Positions 15,962 through 25,231 of a stretch of DNA of 43,418 nt are shown one piece after another (position 1 is the first letter of the stretch; every line of letters starts with the position of its first letter). A program made the translations under genes and the position numbers. The stretch lies in NCBI GenBank assembly GCA_012512855.1, contig JAAZDK010000037.1, positions 1 to 43,418 of the forward strand. Reading direction: 5' to 3'. This DNA comes from Clostridiales bacterium. Lineage in GTDB: Bacteria > Bacillota > Clostridia > Lachnospirales > Lachnospiraceae. The notes below the pieces were generated by a model, which worked only from the letters and a program-made list of their open reading frames with translations, did no database searches and was not told the origin of the DNA.

Positions 15962-17329
15962 TTGACTTATGATTTGATTGTAATCGGAGCAGGAGCGTCC
16001 GGACTTGTAGCTGCAATAGCCGCAGCCAGAAGCGGATGCCGGGTGCTTGTTATAGAAAAAAAGGAAGCCGCAGGCAAGAAAATACTCGCTACCGGTAATG
16101 GTAAATGCAATTTTACCAATTTGCTTCAGACTGACAAGTGCTACAGGTCGGAGGATATTGAATTTGCAATGAAGGTATTATCCTCCTTTGATGTTCATAA
16201 AACCATCAGTTTTTTCAGGGAGCTGGGCATTTATCCAAAGGAAAAAAACGGCTACCTTTACCCCAATTCGGAGCAGGCCTCAAGTGTTGTAAAGGTATTG
16301 ATGATGGAATGCGCAAGACTTAATGTAGAGTTTTCATTTAATGAAACTGTGCGGGCGATAAAGGAACCTTTGTTCACGGTAATTTGCGATGCATTGGAAT
16401 ACAAGGCTCCTGCAGCTAAAACATCTGCAGCGGATAAAAATAATACAAGGAAGGATAATAAGGCTTTATCAAAGGGCAATAATCTAAAAAGGATGAGCCG
16501 GAGCGGTCAGGAAATTATTACAAAAAAGAAAAGCTATTATGCGAAAAAAATAATTCTGGCTGCCGGCGGCTGTGCATCGCCAAAGCTGGGCTCGGACGGA
16601 AGCGGATTTTTACTGGCTAAAGCACTGGGACACAATATTATAAAGCCGCTTCCTGCCCTGGTGCAGCTCAGATCTCCTGAAAAATTCTGCAAAAATTTAG
16701 CTGGAGTACGCACTGAGGCAGTTGTGGAATTGTTTACTGACAACAAGCTTTGTGCAAAGGAATATGGTGAGGTGTTGTTTACCGATTATGGCATATCGGG
16801 TATTCCTGTACTTCAGATAAGCCGATTTGCGGCAAAAGCTCTTGACTGTGACAGAAGGGTTTCTCTTAAGCTGGATTTTCTTCCTGCAATGACAAGGCAG
16901 GAGCTTAGTGAATTACTTGGTGAGCGGTGCAGCTTTAACCCTGACAGAACCATTGAAGAGATGATGACAGGCCTCCTCAATAATAAGCTGTCCTTTTCAA
17001 TAATAAAGCAGGCGAAGCTTGAGCCGGACAAATTATCAGGCAGGGTGGGGAGACAGGAGCTTGATTTGCTTGCCGGTTGCATTAAGGAATTTATAATGCA
17101 GATTAATGGCACCAATAGCTTTGAGGAAGCCCAGGTTTGCGCAGGAGGGATTGATACGTCCGAGGTTGATGCTGATACTATGGAATCCAGGCTGATTGAG
17201 GGCTTGTATTTTGCCGGTGAGATTCTGGATGTTGACGGTACCTGCGGCGGTTATAACCTTCAGTGGGCATGGAGCTCAGGATATCAGGCAGGAGCCGGCG
17301 CAGCCAGGGCGGTGGCCGATATGGATTAA
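15962..17329 (+). CDS. HI0933/BaiN-family FAD-dependent oxidoreductase
   Basis: A flavoprotein of the family annotated as aminoacetone oxidase or BaiN-like. The physiological substrate cannot be read from the sequence. Motifs are the N-terminal dinucleotide fold (VIGAGASGLVAAIAAA), ATGNGKCNFTN, LAAGGCASPKLGSDGSGF and the C-terminal FAD contact FAGEILDVDGTCGGYN. An Asn/Lys/Ser-rich stretch at about 148-190 is an insertion in the substrate domain. I chose TTG 15962 because GGGAGG (15948-15953) lies 8 nt upstream and translation then begins right before the Rossmann strand. Length is 455 residues. Confidence 0.88.
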   Translation: MTYDLIVIGAGASGLVAAIAAARSGCRVLVIEKKEAAGKKILATGNGKCNFTNLLQTDKCYRSEDIEFAMKVLSSFDVHKTISFFRELGIYPKEKNGYLYPNSEQASSVVKVLMMECARLNVEFSFNETVRAIKEPLFTVICDALEYKAPAAKTSAADKNNTRKDNKALSKGNNLKRMSRSGQEIITKKKSYYAKKIILAAGGCASPKLGSDGSGFLLAKALGHNIIKPLPALVQLRSPEKFCKNLAGVRTEAVVELFTDNKLCAKEYGEVLFTDYGISGIPVLQISRFAAKALDCDRRVSLKLDFLPAMTRQELSELLGERCSFNPDRTIEEMMTGLLNNKLSFSIIKQAKLEPDKLSGRVGRQELDLLAGCIKEFIMQINGTNSFEEAQVCAGGIDTSEVDADTMESRLIEGLYFAGEILDVDGTCGGYNLQWAWSSGYQAGAGAARAVADMD

Positions 17330-17443
17330 AATCATGGATGAATCATTTATCATGAAGAAATAAATCATAAGAAAATACCTCATAATTAAATCATTATATA
17401 GAAATACTTACAGTTAAGGCTTAATGGAAGGGCATGATTGTCA

Positions 17444-19045
17444 ATGATAAAAATTACACAGCTTAAGCTGCCTCTTCGGCATACACAGGAGGATTTAAAG
17501 CAGGCGGCAGCTAAAGCATTAAAAATTAAAGCTGACGGGATTAAGGATATATCAATTGTAAAAAAGTCGATTGATGCCAGAAAGAATGAAATTAAATATA
17601 TATATAATGTGGAGCTGACCCTGTATCCTGATAAAAGAGAGGATGAGGAAGCGCTGGTTGCCAGATGCAAAAATCCGCAAATATCGGTTACTGAGAAAAG
17701 CAGCTACACTTTTGTCCCCAGCGGCAGTATAAGCCTTCAGCATCGCCCGGTTGTAGTTGGCAGCGGACCGGCGGGCCTATTTGCAGCCTTAATGCTGGCA
17801 AGGCATGGCTTTCAGCCTCTGGTTATAGAAAGGGGCTATGAGATAGCCAGGCGTATTAAGGCTGTGGAGCATTTTTGGAAAAGCAACGAACTTAATCCGG
17901 AGTGCAATGTGCAATTTGGGGAAGGGGGAGCCGGAACCTTTTCAGACGGCAAGCTTAACAGTATGGTTAAGGATGCTGCGATGCGATATCCACTTGTAAT
18001 GGAGACCTTCGCAGAATTTGGTGCCCCTTCGGAAATCATTTACCTGAATAAGCCCCATATAGGCACAGACAAGCTGCGGACTGTTGTTGAGAATATGCGA
18101 AATGAGATCATCCGCCTGGGAGGAGAGGTTCGCTTTGAGACGAAGCTGACTGATATATTTATCAAGGACGGCAGGCTGGATTCGATAGAGCTGAATAATA
18201 AGGAGACGCTTAAATGCAGCTGTCTGGTGGCGGCAATAGGACATTCGGCAAGAGACACCTTTTCGCTCTTTTTAAAGAGGGGACTGAAACTGGAGCCCAA
18301 AGCCTTTGCAATAGGACTAAGGATAGAACACAAGCAAAGCTTTATCAGTATAGCACAGTATGGTGATGATTATATTTATCTGCCTGCTGCTGATTACAAG
18401 CTGACCCACCAGACAAAAAGCGGCAGAGGAGTATATTCCTTCTGCATGTGTCCCGGCGGCTTTGTTGTAAATGCTTCATCAGAGCAGGGCCTTCTGGCAG
18501 TCAACGGCATGAGCAATTATGCCAGAGATGAGGAAAATGCCAACAGCGCCATAGTAGTTACGGTTAATCCCGAGGATTTTAGCAGTAGCCATCCGCTTGC
18601 CGGTATAGAATTTCAAAGAAAATGGGAGCGCAAGGCTTATGAGGCCGCTGCCGGTTTTGTCCCGGTTCAGCTTTTTGGCGACTTGCTCAGGGGCAGAGCC
18701 AGTGATACAATAGGTGGGATAACACCAAATATTAAGGGCGGATATAGGCTGGCGGATTTGAACAGTATCCTGCCAGGCGATATTTGTGAGGCTCTTAAGG
18801 AGGGAATACTTGCTTTTGACAGAAAAATCAGGGGCTTTGCCGATGAAGAGGCCGTTTTATCTGGGGTGGAAAGCAGGACCTCATCCCCTGTAAGAATAAA
18901 ACGTAATGAAGCCTTTGAAAGCAACATCGCCGGTATATACCCATGCGGAGAGGGAGCCGGATATGCCGGAGGTATTACTTCATCTGCCATAGACGGCATC
19001 AAGGTATTTGAAGCTATTGCATCACGCTTCAAGCCTGATTATTAA
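17444..19045 (+). CDS. Uncharacterised FAD-dependent dehydrogenase (COG2509 type)
   Basis: This 533-residue flavoprotein begins with a small alpha/beta domain (about 1-85: two-strand pattern with KKSIDARKNEIKYIYNVEL). The FAD fold follows (VVGSGPAGLFAALMLARHG), then QFGEGGAGTFSDGKL, AIGHSARDTF and the C-terminal GIYPCGEGAGYAGGITSSA. This is the layout of a widespread Firmicute family without an assigned reaction. A Cys-containing YSFCMCPGGFV is conserved in such proteins. ATG 17444 is preferred over TTG 17438, given GGAAGGG at 17427-17432. It follows another FAD enzyme in the same orientation but is not its paralogue beyond the Rossmann fold. Confidence 0.85.
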   Translation: MIKITQLKLPLRHTQEDLKQAAAKALKIKADGIKDISIVKKSIDARKNEIKYIYNVELTLYPDKREDEEALVARCKNPQISVTEKSSYTFVPSGSISLQHRPVVVGSGPAGLFAALMLARHGFQPLVIERGYEIARRIKAVEHFWKSNELNPECNVQFGEGGAGTFSDGKLNSMVKDAAMRYPLVMETFAEFGAPSEIIYLNKPHIGTDKLRTVVENMRNEIIRLGGEVRFETKLTDIFIKDGRLDSIELNNKETLKCSCLVAAIGHSARDTFSLFLKRGLKLEPKAFAIGLRIEHKQSFISIAQYGDDYIYLPAADYKLTHQTKSGRGVYSFCMCPGGFVVNASSEQGLLAVNGMSNYARDEENANSAIVVTVNPEDFSSSHPLAGIEFQRKWERKAYEAAAGFVPVQLFGDLLRGRASDTIGGITPNIKGGYRLADLNSILPGDICEALKEGILAFDRKIRGFADEEAVLSGVESRTSSPVRIKRNEAFESNIAGIYPCGEGAGYAGGITSSAIDGIKVFEAIASRFKPDY

Positions 19046-19245
19046 TAGTTATTACGACATCTGAGCTGGCTTTACAATTAATGGCAATTATTGGAATCGA
19101 TAGCATCTTACTGAAGCAGAAGCCGGGTACAGAGCAGATATGCTAATATTATACTGAATTAACGCAGATGATGAAATTCCTTCACAGAGCCGCCAGTTTC
19201 GGCCGGAAGTGAGTTTATATAAGCTGAAAGATTTTGGAGGAAAAG

Positions 19246-20112
19246 ATGGAAGACAGGAGTTACTTAAAGGATAAAAAACGCATAGTTGTCAAGATTGGGT
19301 CGTCATCACTGACACATCCTCAGACAGGAAGTTTAAATCTTGACAAATTGGAACGCCTGATAAGGATTTTAACCAACTTAAGAAATCAGGGCAAGGATGT
19401 GGTGCTGGTTACGTCAGGTGCCATAGCGGTAGGAAGGAAAGCCCTGGGATTGACCGAAAGACCTAAGGAGCGCTCTGTAAAGCAGGCATGTGCCGCTGTA
19501 GGCCAGGCAAGGCTTATGATGGTATATCAGAAGCTGTTTTCGGAGTATAATCAAACCACCGCACAGATACTTATGACCAAATATACGATGATTAACGAAA
19601 TCAGCCGAAACAATGCAAAAAATACCTTCAGCGAGCTCTTTGCACGAGGGGTAATACCGATAGTAAATGAAAATGATACCGTCTCAACTGAAGAGCTAGA
19701 TTTGGATTTTGGTGATAATGATACTCTTTCAGCAATAGTAACAGCGCTGGTGGAAGCCGATTTACTGATATTGTTATCTGATATAGACGGCCTGTTTACA
19801 GATGATCCCCACAAGAACAGTGAAGCTAAGCTGATTCCTTACATACCCGAAATAACTGACGATTTAATCGGCATGGCAAAGGGTACATCTAATTCTGTCG
19901 GAACAGGCGGCATGACCACCAAGATAAGTGCAGCCCTGATAGCAACCGCTTCAGGAGCCGACATGGTTATCGCCAATGGTGATGATGTCCGCAATATTAC
20001 CCGCATAATCGAAGGCCGTCAGGTAGGTACCTTATTTGTAGCACATAAAAAGCCTGACTTTAATATGATGGATTATATTTCAAAAAAGCAATATCCGGCA
20101 AACGGCAGGTAA
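19246..20112 (+). CDS. proB: Glutamate 5-kinase (no PUA domain)
   Basis: ProB phosphorylates glutamate, the first committed step of proline synthesis. The 288-residue protein is an amino-acid kinase domain: VVKIGSSSL, VLVTSGAIAVG, IVNENDTVS, FGDNDTLSAIV, LLSDIDGLFTDDP and SVGTGGMTTKI. The ~100-residue PUA domain found in E. coli ProB is absent, as in a number of Firmicutes. ATG 19246 has GGAGG (19236-19240) 5 nt upstream. The 200-bp gap before it shows a TATACT at 19150-19155 but no good -35. It is followed by a folate gene and then proA. Confidence 0.95.
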   Translation: MEDRSYLKDKKRIVVKIGSSSLTHPQTGSLNLDKLERLIRILTNLRNQGKDVVLVTSGAIAVGRKALGLTERPKERSVKQACAAVGQARLMMVYQKLFSEYNQTTAQILMTKYTMINEISRNNAKNTFSELFARGVIPIVNENDTVSTEELDLDFGDNDTLSAIVTALVEADLLILLSDIDGLFTDDPHKNSEAKLIPYIPEITDDLIGMAKGTSNSVGTGGMTTKISAALIATASGADMVIANGDDVRNITRIIEGRQVGTLFVAHKKPDFNMMDYISKKQYPANGR

Positions 20113-20143
20113 TAAAGTAAATTGCCTGGAAGGACTGATATTG

Positions 20144-20746
20144 ATGGCTAAATTTATGGTTAAGCAGGAGATCAGAAGCAGGCTGTTGGCGGCAAGAAAC
20201 AGTCTGTCTGCAGATGAAAAGAGTGTGCATGATAAAAAGCTGAAGGAAAAGCTTTTTGCTACCCGACAATATCAAAAATGCTGCAATCTCTTTTGCTATA
20301 TTTCCTTTAAGTCGGAAATAGACACTCACGAGATTATTATGCAGTCACTGGCTGACGGCAAAAGAGTCTTCGTTCCCAGAGTAGAGGGCAGGGACATGGA
20401 ATTTTATCAGATCGAAGGCTTAGACGGACTTGTTGCAAGCAAATTCGGGGTGCCTGAGCCTGGACCGGACAATAACAGAATATTTTCTGCTGAGGATACG
20501 GCGGATGATGAACAGCTAAATGCTAATCTTATGATCCTTCCCGGTCTGGCCTTTGACCCTGCTGGCAACCGCATCGGCTATGGTGCCGGTTATTATGACA
20601 GATATTTGCAATCCCACAAAAATATAGGCTTTTACAGGATAGCGCTGGCTTATGATTTCCAGCTTATAGACAGGATTGAGGCCGATGAGCAAGATGTGGC
20701 TGTAGACATGATAATTACCCCGACAAAGATCATTATAAGCTCATAA
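20144..20746 (+). CDS. 5-formyltetrahydrofolate cyclo-ligase
   Basis: The enzyme converts 5-formyl-THF with ATP to 5,10-methenyl-THF, returning the storage folate to one-carbon metabolism. The 200 residues match the MTHFS/YgfA family: a Lys/Arg-rich N-terminus (KQEIRSRLLAARNSL), CYISFKSEIDT, VFVPRVEG and the ATP-binding FDPAGNRIGYGAGYYDRYL. GGAAGGA (20128-20134) lies about 9 nt before ATG 20144. The gene sits between proB and proA, 31 bp after proB, so it is probably co-transcribed with proB. No metabolic link to proline is evident. Confidence 0.93.
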   Translation: MAKFMVKQEIRSRLLAARNSLSADEKSVHDKKLKEKLFATRQYQKCCNLFCYISFKSEIDTHEIIMQSLADGKRVFVPRVEGRDMEFYQIEGLDGLVASKFGVPEPGPDNNRIFSAEDTADDEQLNANLMILPGLAFDPAGNRIGYGAGYYDRYLQSHKNIGFYRIALAYDFQLIDRIEADEQDVAVDMIITPTKIIISS

Positions 20747-20891
20747 AATATTATGCAAAATCCGGCATATGACCGGGAACACCTTGGCTTGCAGATTGAC
20801 ATCATGATCATTGATTTGGGTTAGAATAATATTTGTGTTCAGAATAATGTTAATAAAATTATTGATTCAAGTAATTGGATGGAGGGATTTT

Positions 20892-22139
20892 ATGAGTTAT
20901 TTGGAGCAATTGGGAAGCCGGGCTAAGCAGGCTGCCACCCGTCTGGGACTGCTGATGCAGGAGGAGAAAAACAATGCCCTTAGGTCATGTGCTGCGTCGC
21001 TGCTTGAGAATGAGGCGGAAATACTGGCAGCTAATGAAATGGATGTTAAGCTGGCAATAGATAATGGTGTAAAGGAATCATTGATAGACAGACTCCGTCT
21101 TAATCCTAAGCGCATAAAGGAAATGGCCGACGGACTGCTTCAGATTTGTGCTCTTTCTGATCCAATTGGTGAGGTGCTTTCCATGACGGTAAGGCCCAAC
21201 GGGCTTACTATAGGGCAGAAGGTGGTGCCTTTGGGAGTTGTGGGCATTATCTATGAGTCAAGGCCTAATGTTACCAGCGATGCCTTCGGACTTTGCTTTA
21301 AGACCGGCAATGCTGTTATCCTTCGGGGAGGAAGCGATGCCATCAATTCCAACATGGCTATTGTCAAAGCTCTGCGCAAGGGACTTGCTGACAGCGGCTG
21401 CCCTGAGGATGCAATCCAGCTGATAGAGGATACCTCCAGGGAGACGGCCAGACAGTTTATGAGGATGAATGAATACATTGATGTGCTTATTCCCAGGGGC
21501 GGAGCAGGCCTTATAAAGACCACTATCGAAAACAGTACAATTCCGGTTATAGAAACGGGAACAGGCAACTGCCATATTTATGTAGACGAATATGCTGATT
21601 TTGATATGGCTCTGAATATTATAGACAATGCAAAGACACAAAGGCTTGGTGTATGTAACACCTGCGAATCACTGGTTATACATAAGAAGATAAGTGAAGG
21701 CTTCATACCGCTTCTATATGAACGGCTTAACGCAAAGGGAGTTGAGATAAGGGCTGACGAGACGGCCAGGGCAATATGCAGCAGGCTGTCTGTTGCCACT
21801 GAGGAGGATTACAAAACCGAGTATCTTGACAAAATTATCTCCTTAAAGGTTGTTGACAGCATTGAAGAGGCCATTGCCCATATCAATTATTACAGCACCA
21901 AGCATTCGGAGGCCATTATTACCAGGGATTACAGCAATGCATTGAAATTCCTTAATGAAATAGATTCTGCGGCAGTATATGTTAACGCCTCAACCCGCTT
22001 TACCGATGGCAATGAGTTCGGTTTTGGGGCAGAAATTGGAATCAGTACGCAAAAGCTACATGCCAGAGGTCCTATGGGCCTGAAGGCACTGACCACAACC
22101 AAATTTATTATTTTCGGCAACGGCCAGATTAGAGAATAG
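20892..22139 (+). CDS. proA: Gamma-glutamyl phosphate reductase
   Basis: ProA reduces glutamyl-5-phosphate to glutamate semialdehyde with NADPH, the second step of proline synthesis. It is 415 residues, complete. Motifs are [55 protein letters not shown], and the catalytic Cys in [14 protein letters not shown] 20892 has GGAGGGA at 20881-20887. A TTGACA at 20796 with TAGAAT at 20822 has a 20-bp spacer, so a separate promoter is possible but not convincing. Confidence 0.96.
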   Translation: MSYLEQLGSRAKQAATRLGLLMQEEKNNALRSCAASLLENEAEILAANEMDVKLAIDNGVKESLIDRLRLNPKRIKEMADGLLQICALSDPIGEVLSMTVRPNGLTIGQKVVPLGVVGIIYESRPNVTSDAFGLCFKTGNAVILRGGSDAINSNMAIVKALRKGLADSGCPEDAIQLIEDTSRETARQFMRMNEYIDVLIPRGGAGLIKTTIENSTIPVIETGTGNCHIYVDEYADFDMALNIIDNAKTQRLGVCNTCESLVIHKKISEGFIPLLYERLNAKGVEIRADETARAICSRLSVATEEDYKTEYLDKIISLKVVDSIEEAIAHINYYSTKHSEAIITRDYSNALKFLNEIDSAAVYVNASTRFTDGNEFGFGAEIGISTQKLHARGPMGLKALTTTKFIIFGNGQIRE

Positions 22140-22181
22140 AGACAACTAATAAACAGGCATTTTTTAAAAGGAGGGGTAACG

Positions 22182-23153
22182 GTGGCTGACAGAAAAGTAT
22201 ATGACTATCCACCCAAATTTAATCCCGGATCGTTTTTCAACAGATTCGGCAAGCTGATAATTTCATTGATTGTAATATTATTCATTTTGCTATTTGCTTT
22301 TGATTCCTTTTTTACCATCAAGGAGGAAGAGCAGGCGGTGGTAATTACCTTCGGCAAGGCCAGTGCGGTAAACACCGCAGGATTGCATTTTAAGCTGCCT
22401 CTAATTCAAAAGGTAAAGAAGGTAAATACGACAATACAGGGCTTTACTATAGGCTATGATGCGACCACAAATATGAATATCGAAAAGGAATCCATGATGA
22501 TTACCAGAGATTTCAATTTTGTAAATGTGGACTTTTTCGTGGAATACAAGGTGTCGGATCCGGTAAAAGCCTTGTATGCATCGGATGAGCCTGTAACAAT
22601 TTTGAAAAATATTGCCCAGAGCAGCATACGCTCCGTAGTCGGAAGGTATGATGTGGACAGTGTAATTACAACAGGAAAAAACGAAATCCAGTCCGAAATC
22701 AAGCAATCTATACTTGATAAGCTTAACAGGCAGGATATCGGAATACAGCTGGTCAATATAAGCATACAGGATGCGGAACCGCCGACAGAAGAGGTAATGA
22801 AGGCCTTTAAATCTGTCGAAACTGCCAAGCAGGGCAAGGAAACAGCTATTAATAATGCTACAAAGTATCAGAACGAGCAGCTTCCGCAGGCGGAGGCCAA
22901 GGTTGACAAGATACTGCAGGAGGCTGAGTCAACCAAGACTAAGCGAATTAATGAAGCAAATGCGGAGGTTGCCAAGTTTAACAAGATGTATGAGGAATAC
23001 ATTAAAAACCCTGCTATAACCAAGCAGAGAATGTTCTATGAGGCTATGGAATCCATATTGCCTGATTTGAAGGTTATAATAGACAGCGGCGATTCAGGCA
23101 TACAAAAGCTACTGCCTCTTGATCAGCTGATGGAAGGAGGAGCAAGAGAATGA
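22182..23153 (+). CDS. hflK: SPFH-domain membrane protein HflK
   Basis: HflK forms with HflC a large membrane cage that, in E. coli, encloses and restrains the FtsH protease. The 323-residue product has a short cytoplasmic head, one membrane anchor (about 25-45) and an SPFH/prohibitin domain (EEEQAVVITFGKASAV, GLHFKLPLIQKVKKV). A charged helical region (~210-285) with QLPQAEAKVDKILQEAES follows. The start is GTG, with AAGGAGGGG upstream. Its stop overlaps the hflC start by 4 bp (ATGA), a coupled pair. No ftsH lies nearby. Confidence 0.93.
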   Translation: MADRKVYDYPPKFNPGSFFNRFGKLIISLIVILFILLFAFDSFFTIKEEEQAVVITFGKASAVNTAGLHFKLPLIQKVKKVNTTIQGFTIGYDATTNMNIEKESMMITRDFNFVNVDFFVEYKVSDPVKALYASDEPVTILKNIAQSSIRSVVGRYDVDSVITTGKNEIQSEIKQSILDKLNRQDIGIQLVNISIQDAEPPTEEVMKAFKSVETAKQGKETAINNATKYQNEQLPQAEAKVDKILQEAESTKTKRINEANAEVAKFNKMYEEYIKNPAITKQRMFYEAMESILPDLKVIIDSGDSGIQKLLPLDQLMEGGARE

Positions 23154-24025
23154 AGAAAATCATTGCAAGGATAATAATGATTATTGTAATACTTGCTGCA
23201 GTGGCTGCATTTTCCTCCTCTGCAATAATCACATATGAGAATCAGTACAGTGTGGTTAAAAGATTTGGCAGAATAGAAAGGGTTATTGATAAGGCAGGCA
23301 TATCCTTGAAGGTTCCCTTCATTGATACGGTAAATGTAGTGCCAAAGAGCATACAATTTTATGATATGCCTGAATCTGATGTTATAACCCAGGATAAGCA
23401 GGCAATGGTTGTAGATAATTATGTACTCTGGCGGGTTGTGGACCTGGTGGCCTTTAATCAGAATCTGAATTCCAGTGTGGCTGCTGCGGAAGGAAGAATA
23501 GATGCTACCGTATATAATGCCATAAAGAATATTATAGGCAATCTCTCACAGGCAGAGGTAATAAGTGGCAGAGACGGGGAGCTGGATAATAAGATCAAAG
23601 ACTACATTGGCGATTCCATGAAGCAATACGGCATCGAACTTATTTCGGTGGAAACCAAGCGTCTGGATCTGCCTATTGACAATAGAAATGCCGTATATGA
23701 GAGAATGATATCTGAGCGTGCCCAGAAAGCTGCCACATATACAGCAGAGGGTGAAGCTGAAGCTCAGAAGATACGCAATGAAACCGACAAGCAGGTCGCA
23801 ATCAGCATTTCCAATGCTGAAGCGCAGGCAGCCGCCATAATAGCAGAGGGCGAGGCTGAATATATGAGAATTCTGGCGAGCGCCTATAATACTCCCGAAA
23901 AGAGCGAATTTTACACCTTCATCAGATCACTTGAGGCAGCCAGGGCTTCCCTTAAGGGAAATGAAAAAACCTTAATATTGTCCGGCGATTCGCCGCTTGC
24001 AAAGATATTCTATAATGTTGAATAA
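23150..24025 (+). CDS. hflC: SPFH-domain membrane protein HflC
   Basis: This is the partner of HflK, starting in the ATGA overlap. The 291 residues comprise an N-terminal membrane anchor (about 4-25), the SPFH domain (NQYSVVKRFGRIERVI, GISLKVPFIDTVNVVPK) and a helical Ala/Glu-rich stretch (~190-240). The tail, SEFYTFIRSLEAARASL, is typical of HflC. GGAGGAGC lies inside the end of hflK as SD. The two proteins have equal-sized ectodomains, as expected for the alternating ring. Confidence 0.94.
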   Translation: MKKIIARIIMIIVILAAVAAFSSSAIITYENQYSVVKRFGRIERVIDKAGISLKVPFIDTVNVVPKSIQFYDMPESDVITQDKQAMVVDNYVLWRVVDLVAFNQNLNSSVAAAEGRIDATVYNAIKNIIGNLSQAEVISGRDGELDNKIKDYIGDSMKQYGIELISVETKRLDLPIDNRNAVYERMISERAQKAATYTAEGEAEAQKIRNETDKQVAISISNAEAQAAAIIAEGEAEYMRILASAYNTPEKSEFYTFIRSLEAARASLKGNEKTLILSGDSPLAKIFYNVE

Positions 24026-24081
24026 AGACATAAATATATTCACCTGATGCCTTTTAAAGGGATATGAGCTAATTATATTAA

Positions 24082-24139
24082 CAGCCTGTAAAAAGACTTG
24101 TAATCCTGCAGAAAATCATAAGATATTTTTTACAGGCTG
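24082..24139. repeat. 13-bp inverted repeat after hflC
   Basis: CAGCCTGTAAAAA (24082-24094) and TTTTTACAGGCTG (24127-24139) are perfect inverted repeats separated by 32 bp. The T-run lies in the stem rather than after it, so it is a poor standard terminator, though AATTTTAG follows. It probably ends hflKC transcription or insulates the next gene. Confidence 0.6.
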
Positions 24140-24192
24140 AATTTTAGCAAAGCATCATAAAGATAGGGTTTTATCATAAGATTATATCATGA

Positions 24193-24198
24193 TATAAT
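24193..24198 (+). promoter_or_regulatory. Possible -10 box for the carboxypeptidase gene
   Basis: TATAAT lies 14 bp before the ATG at 24212, which would give a very short leader. No good -35 is present 16-18 bp upstream, so this is a weak prediction. Confidence 0.35.
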
Positions 24199-24211
24199 AC
24201 ATGGTGATTTT

Positions 24212-25189
24212 ATGATAATCGGATTTGATGACCCTATATACAGCTATGATAAACTGATTGAGGATGCACAGGCCTTATCAAAGCAATATAGAAAAATACT
24301 TGAATATGTCACGATTGGCAAATCCCATGACAATCGTGACATAGCTTTGCTGAAGCTTGGCAAGGGAAAAAAGCATATGATCTGCTGTGGAGGAGTGCAT
24401 GGCAGGGAGACCATTAATCCTGTGGTTTTACTTAGGATAATAGAATTTTATGCCCAATCCTATACCTGCTACAGACAGCAGAAGAGCTCCCTAATGAGCA
24501 AGCTGTACAATCCTACAAAGAACCTGATATCTGAATATGAAAGAATGCTATATGCCGCCTGCATTCATGAGCTCTTGCAGACCTACACGATCCTTTTTGT
24601 TCCTCTGTTAAATCCCGATGGTTATATGATATCATTAGAAGGGTTTGATTGTATAAGGAATGAGGAGCTTAGGGCAAAATGCAAATCCATGCGGCTGCCG
24701 CACCATGAGTGGAAGTTCAATGCAAGAGGCATGGATATAAACAGGAACTTCCCCAGCAGACTTTGGAGGCAGAAGTTTGAAGGGGATTATCCGGCAAGTG
24801 AAAATGAAACAAAGGCTCTTATTAGCCTTTTTAAAGAGTACAAAAGCCTGGGCTTTCTGGATTTCCATTCAAGAGGCAAGCAGATATATTACTACCGGAG
24901 CCAGATGCCTGAAAGCTATAACAAAAGAGTTTTACATATTGCCAAACGGTTGAAAAAGGTAACAAATTACCAGCTGGTTGCTCCGCAGGAGGAAATTGAT
25001 CCCTCCGATTCGGGAGGTAACACAGTACATTATTACAGCGAATATTTTGGAAAGCCGGCTCTGACTATCGAGACGGTGGATGAGGAGGCCGCCTTTCCTC
25101 TTGATATATCTTACAGGGCTATAACCTATGAGGAAATCATGCCGGTTATTTTTGAATTCGGTGCCCTGATAATACAATGGCTATACTGA
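24212..25189 (+). CDS. M14-family zinc carboxypeptidase
   Basis: A zinc peptidase of the M14 family, 325 residues, without signal peptide, so probably cytoplasmic. Zinc ligands are H63 and E66 (VHGRETINP) and H219 (LDFHSRG). The substrate-binding ARGMDINRNFP (171-181) and the catalytic Glu287 (LTIETVDEE) are present. FVPLLNPDGY is a family signature. Cytoplasmic M14 members often cleave gamma-D-Glu-diaminopimelate bonds in recycled murein peptides; this is plausible but not proven here. GGTGAT precedes the ATG. Confidence 0.88.
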   Translation: MIIGFDDPIYSYDKLIEDAQALSKQYRKILEYVTIGKSHDNRDIALLKLGKGKKHMICCGGVHGRETINPVVLLRIIEFYAQSYTCYRQQKSSLMSKLYNPTKNLISEYERMLYAACIHELLQTYTILFVPLLNPDGYMISLEGFDCIRNEELRAKCKSMRLPHHEWKFNARGMDINRNFPSRLWRQKFEGDYPASENETKALISLFKEYKSLGFLDFHSRGKQIYYYRSQMPESYNKRVLHIAKRLKKVTNYQLVAPQEEIDPSDSGGNTVHYYSEYFGKPALTIETVDEEAAFPLDISYRAITYEEIMPVIFEFGALIIQWLY

Positions 25190-25231
25190 GTTATCTGACC
25201 AAAATCGTCTAATATCAGAATGGAGGACACT

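Noticed and set aside
19081-19146. 21-codon ORF before proB
   Set aside because: It has no SD, no hydrophobic or conserved pattern and no associated structure, unlike the 31-residue ORF at 28727.
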